Source: Segetibacter sp. 3557_3
GTDB lineage: Bacteria > Bacteroidota > Bacteroidia > Chitinophagales > Chitinophagaceae
Direction of reading: 5' to 3'
Length of the DNA stretch: 64,000 nucleotides
Assembly (NCBI RefSeq): GCF_004354985.1
Contig: NZ_SMSK01000005.1
Span: forward strand, 62,001 to 126,000
A model generated the notes under the pieces. That model was not told the DNA's origin. It saw only the letters and a program-made list of their open reading frames with translations, and searched no databases. Made by a program: the position numbers and the translations under genes. This document shows positions 63,123 to 64,000 of the stretch, piece by piece. The stretch's first letter is position 1, and each line of letters begins with the position of its first letter.

Positions 63123-64000
63123 CTATGGCATTTTCTTAAACCCTTCCCAGCGTACTTTCCATGTTTCATCTTTTGGTATACCAGGATTAACAACCGTATT
63201 GCCATCATAACCTGCGCACATCATTGCGATAGCGGCAAGAACACCACCATTACCCGGTAAATAGATGCGAAGCCGATCATCCTGGTAGTTATGACCATTG
63301 GGTAGATACGTATTGGTTTGTATATTCATCAGTAATGCATCTATTGCTTTATCGGGCATTCCCAGGCGGGTTGCGGTCATGGCAACCATTGGAAAGTCCC
63401 ATCCCCAGGTATCTTTCCAACTCCAGTTTTTCCAAACCCAATCAAACGTGTTTTTCATGATGGTTGTATCTACCTGGCCCGTTGAGGGCATCATGCCAAG
63501 TGCACCCAACACGGAAGGATGATCTGTTTTATACTCCGGGTTTGTATAACTGTCTGTGGCGCTTTCGGTGGCCAGGTAAAGGTTGTTTTGTATTGGCAGC
63601 TTCGAGAGCTTTTGCACCACTTCGTTCCATTTGGGATTGGGAGCAAGGTTTAATCGCTTACGCCATTCCGCGGCAGTCTTAAGTGCCCAATGCCAGTAAA
63701 CCAATTCATAAGTCGGGTTAAATGTTTCTTCTGCTTTAAAACGTTCCTGGGCGGGTATTAGTCCCTTTCCCAAGATGTAACGATTTTTATCTTTCTCAAA
63801 GAACGGGTAGGATGCCATGAAGTCGGCCGTAGCAAATACCAGGTCCTTGTATTTGTTGAGCTCAGCGGCACCAGGTTTATCGCGGTAGGCCAACTCAGCG
63901 AAGTAGATCAGGTGTGGCTGTTGCCAGATCAGGAAAGCTCCTACCGAAGACGGAGCTTCCTGGCCGTCGTTATCGGTCATCTTTTGCCAGCGAACACCTT
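63123..64000 (-). CDS. Six-hairpin glycosidase-like protein, 5' part beyond window
   Basis: The 3' part of a larger gene. The frame runs open to the window edge through RWQK before the internal Met at 63980, so the true start is outside. The visible 290 residues are helical, with repeated W-rich motifs (AFLIWQQPHLIYFAELAYR, NPTYELVYWHWALKTAAEWR, WVWKNWSWKDTWGWDFPMVAMTA) and RIYLPGNGGVLAAIAMM. This resembles the alpha/alpha-six toroid of family GH65/GH78-like and related uncharacterised glycosidases. The likely role is glycan hydrolysis in the periplasm, but no catalytic residue can be assigned from the fragment. Confidence 0.75.
   Translation of the reverse strand, partial: GVRWQKMTDNDGQEAPSSVGAFLIWQQPHLIYFAELAYRDKPGAAELNKYKDLVFATADFMASYPFFEKDKNRYILGKGLIPAQERFKAEETFNPTYELVYWHWALKTAAEWRKRLNLAPNPKWNEVVQKLSKLPIQNNLYLATESATDSYTNPEYKTDHPSVLGALGMMPSTGQVDTTIMKNTFDWVWKNWSWKDTWGWDFPMVAMTATRLGMPDKAIDALLMNIQTNTYLPNGHNYQDDRLRIYLPGNGGVLAAIAMMCAGYDGNTVVNPGIPKDETWKVRWEGFKKMP

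Overview
The window looks like a chromosomal segment of a Bacteroidota bacterium, most likely Chitinophagaceae (Chitinophaga/Niastella-like). The evidence is the combination of type IX secretion (T9SS) C-terminal sorting domains, a gliding-motility-type C-terminal domain, the futalosine menaquinone route (mqnE), the short Bacteroidete form of Hcp (TssD), SPT-like lipid synthase, DUF2490/DUF2807 proteins, and repeated TAnnTTTG promoter -7 elements close to start codons. No rRNA, tRNA, CRISPR array, integrase or intact insertion sequence was seen.

Layout. 0-13.7 kb: mixed housekeeping and stress genes: nicotinate phosphoribosyltransferase (cut by the left edge), a DUF2971 protein, a spore-photoproduct-lyase-like radical SAM enzyme, a serine hydrolase, type II NADH dehydrogenase, an M1 aminopeptidase lipoprotein, an LEA-like small protein, an aldo/keto reductase, a pseudouridine synthase, a DUF2490 outer-membrane protein and aminofutalosine synthase. 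13.7-26.6 kb: a cell-surface region with a secreted M43 metalloprotease, a nucleoside transporter, an alpha-1,2-fucosyltransferase-like GT11, a giant adhesin-like T9SS protein, and two FkbM methyltransferases around a lipoprotein. 26.7-31.7 kb: an orphan type VI secretion module (hcp, vgrG and a translationally coupled TPR-like protein). 32.2-44.9 kb: two APC permeases around a cNMP-binding/thioredoxin-reductase-like fusion and an esterase, then an alpha-oxoamine synthase, an Ldh-family dehydrogenase, ssb, vanZ-like, GNAT and mnmA. 45.3-51.97 kb: a three-discoidin SGNH esterase, a lipoprotein, a T9SS subtilase and an RsmB-like rRNA methyltransferase. 52.1-57.4 kb: the 2-oxoglutarate dehydrogenase E2 and E1 genes and rpsT. 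57.6-64 kb: an orphan response regulator, an M14 peptidase, a DUF2807 protein, an Anbu proteasome homologue with its transglutaminase partner, and a glycosidase-like gene cut by the right edge.

How the genes fit together. The window serves central respiration (NDH-2, menaquinone, TCA-cycle OGDH), translation (rpsT, mnmA, two rRNA modifiers) and a predatory or saprophytic surface lifestyle (secreted proteases, esterase, adhesin, T6SS). The most interesting non-coding signal is a family of at least six roughly 55-65 bp intergenic repeats with the core TGCGTCGC, joined to a conserved T-tract/CCGGG block and a small hairpin whose arms covary in some copies. The most interesting coding modules are the hcp-vgrG-TPR island, the CxxC-less cNMP/TrxR fusion, and the reduced Anbu-transglutaminase pair.
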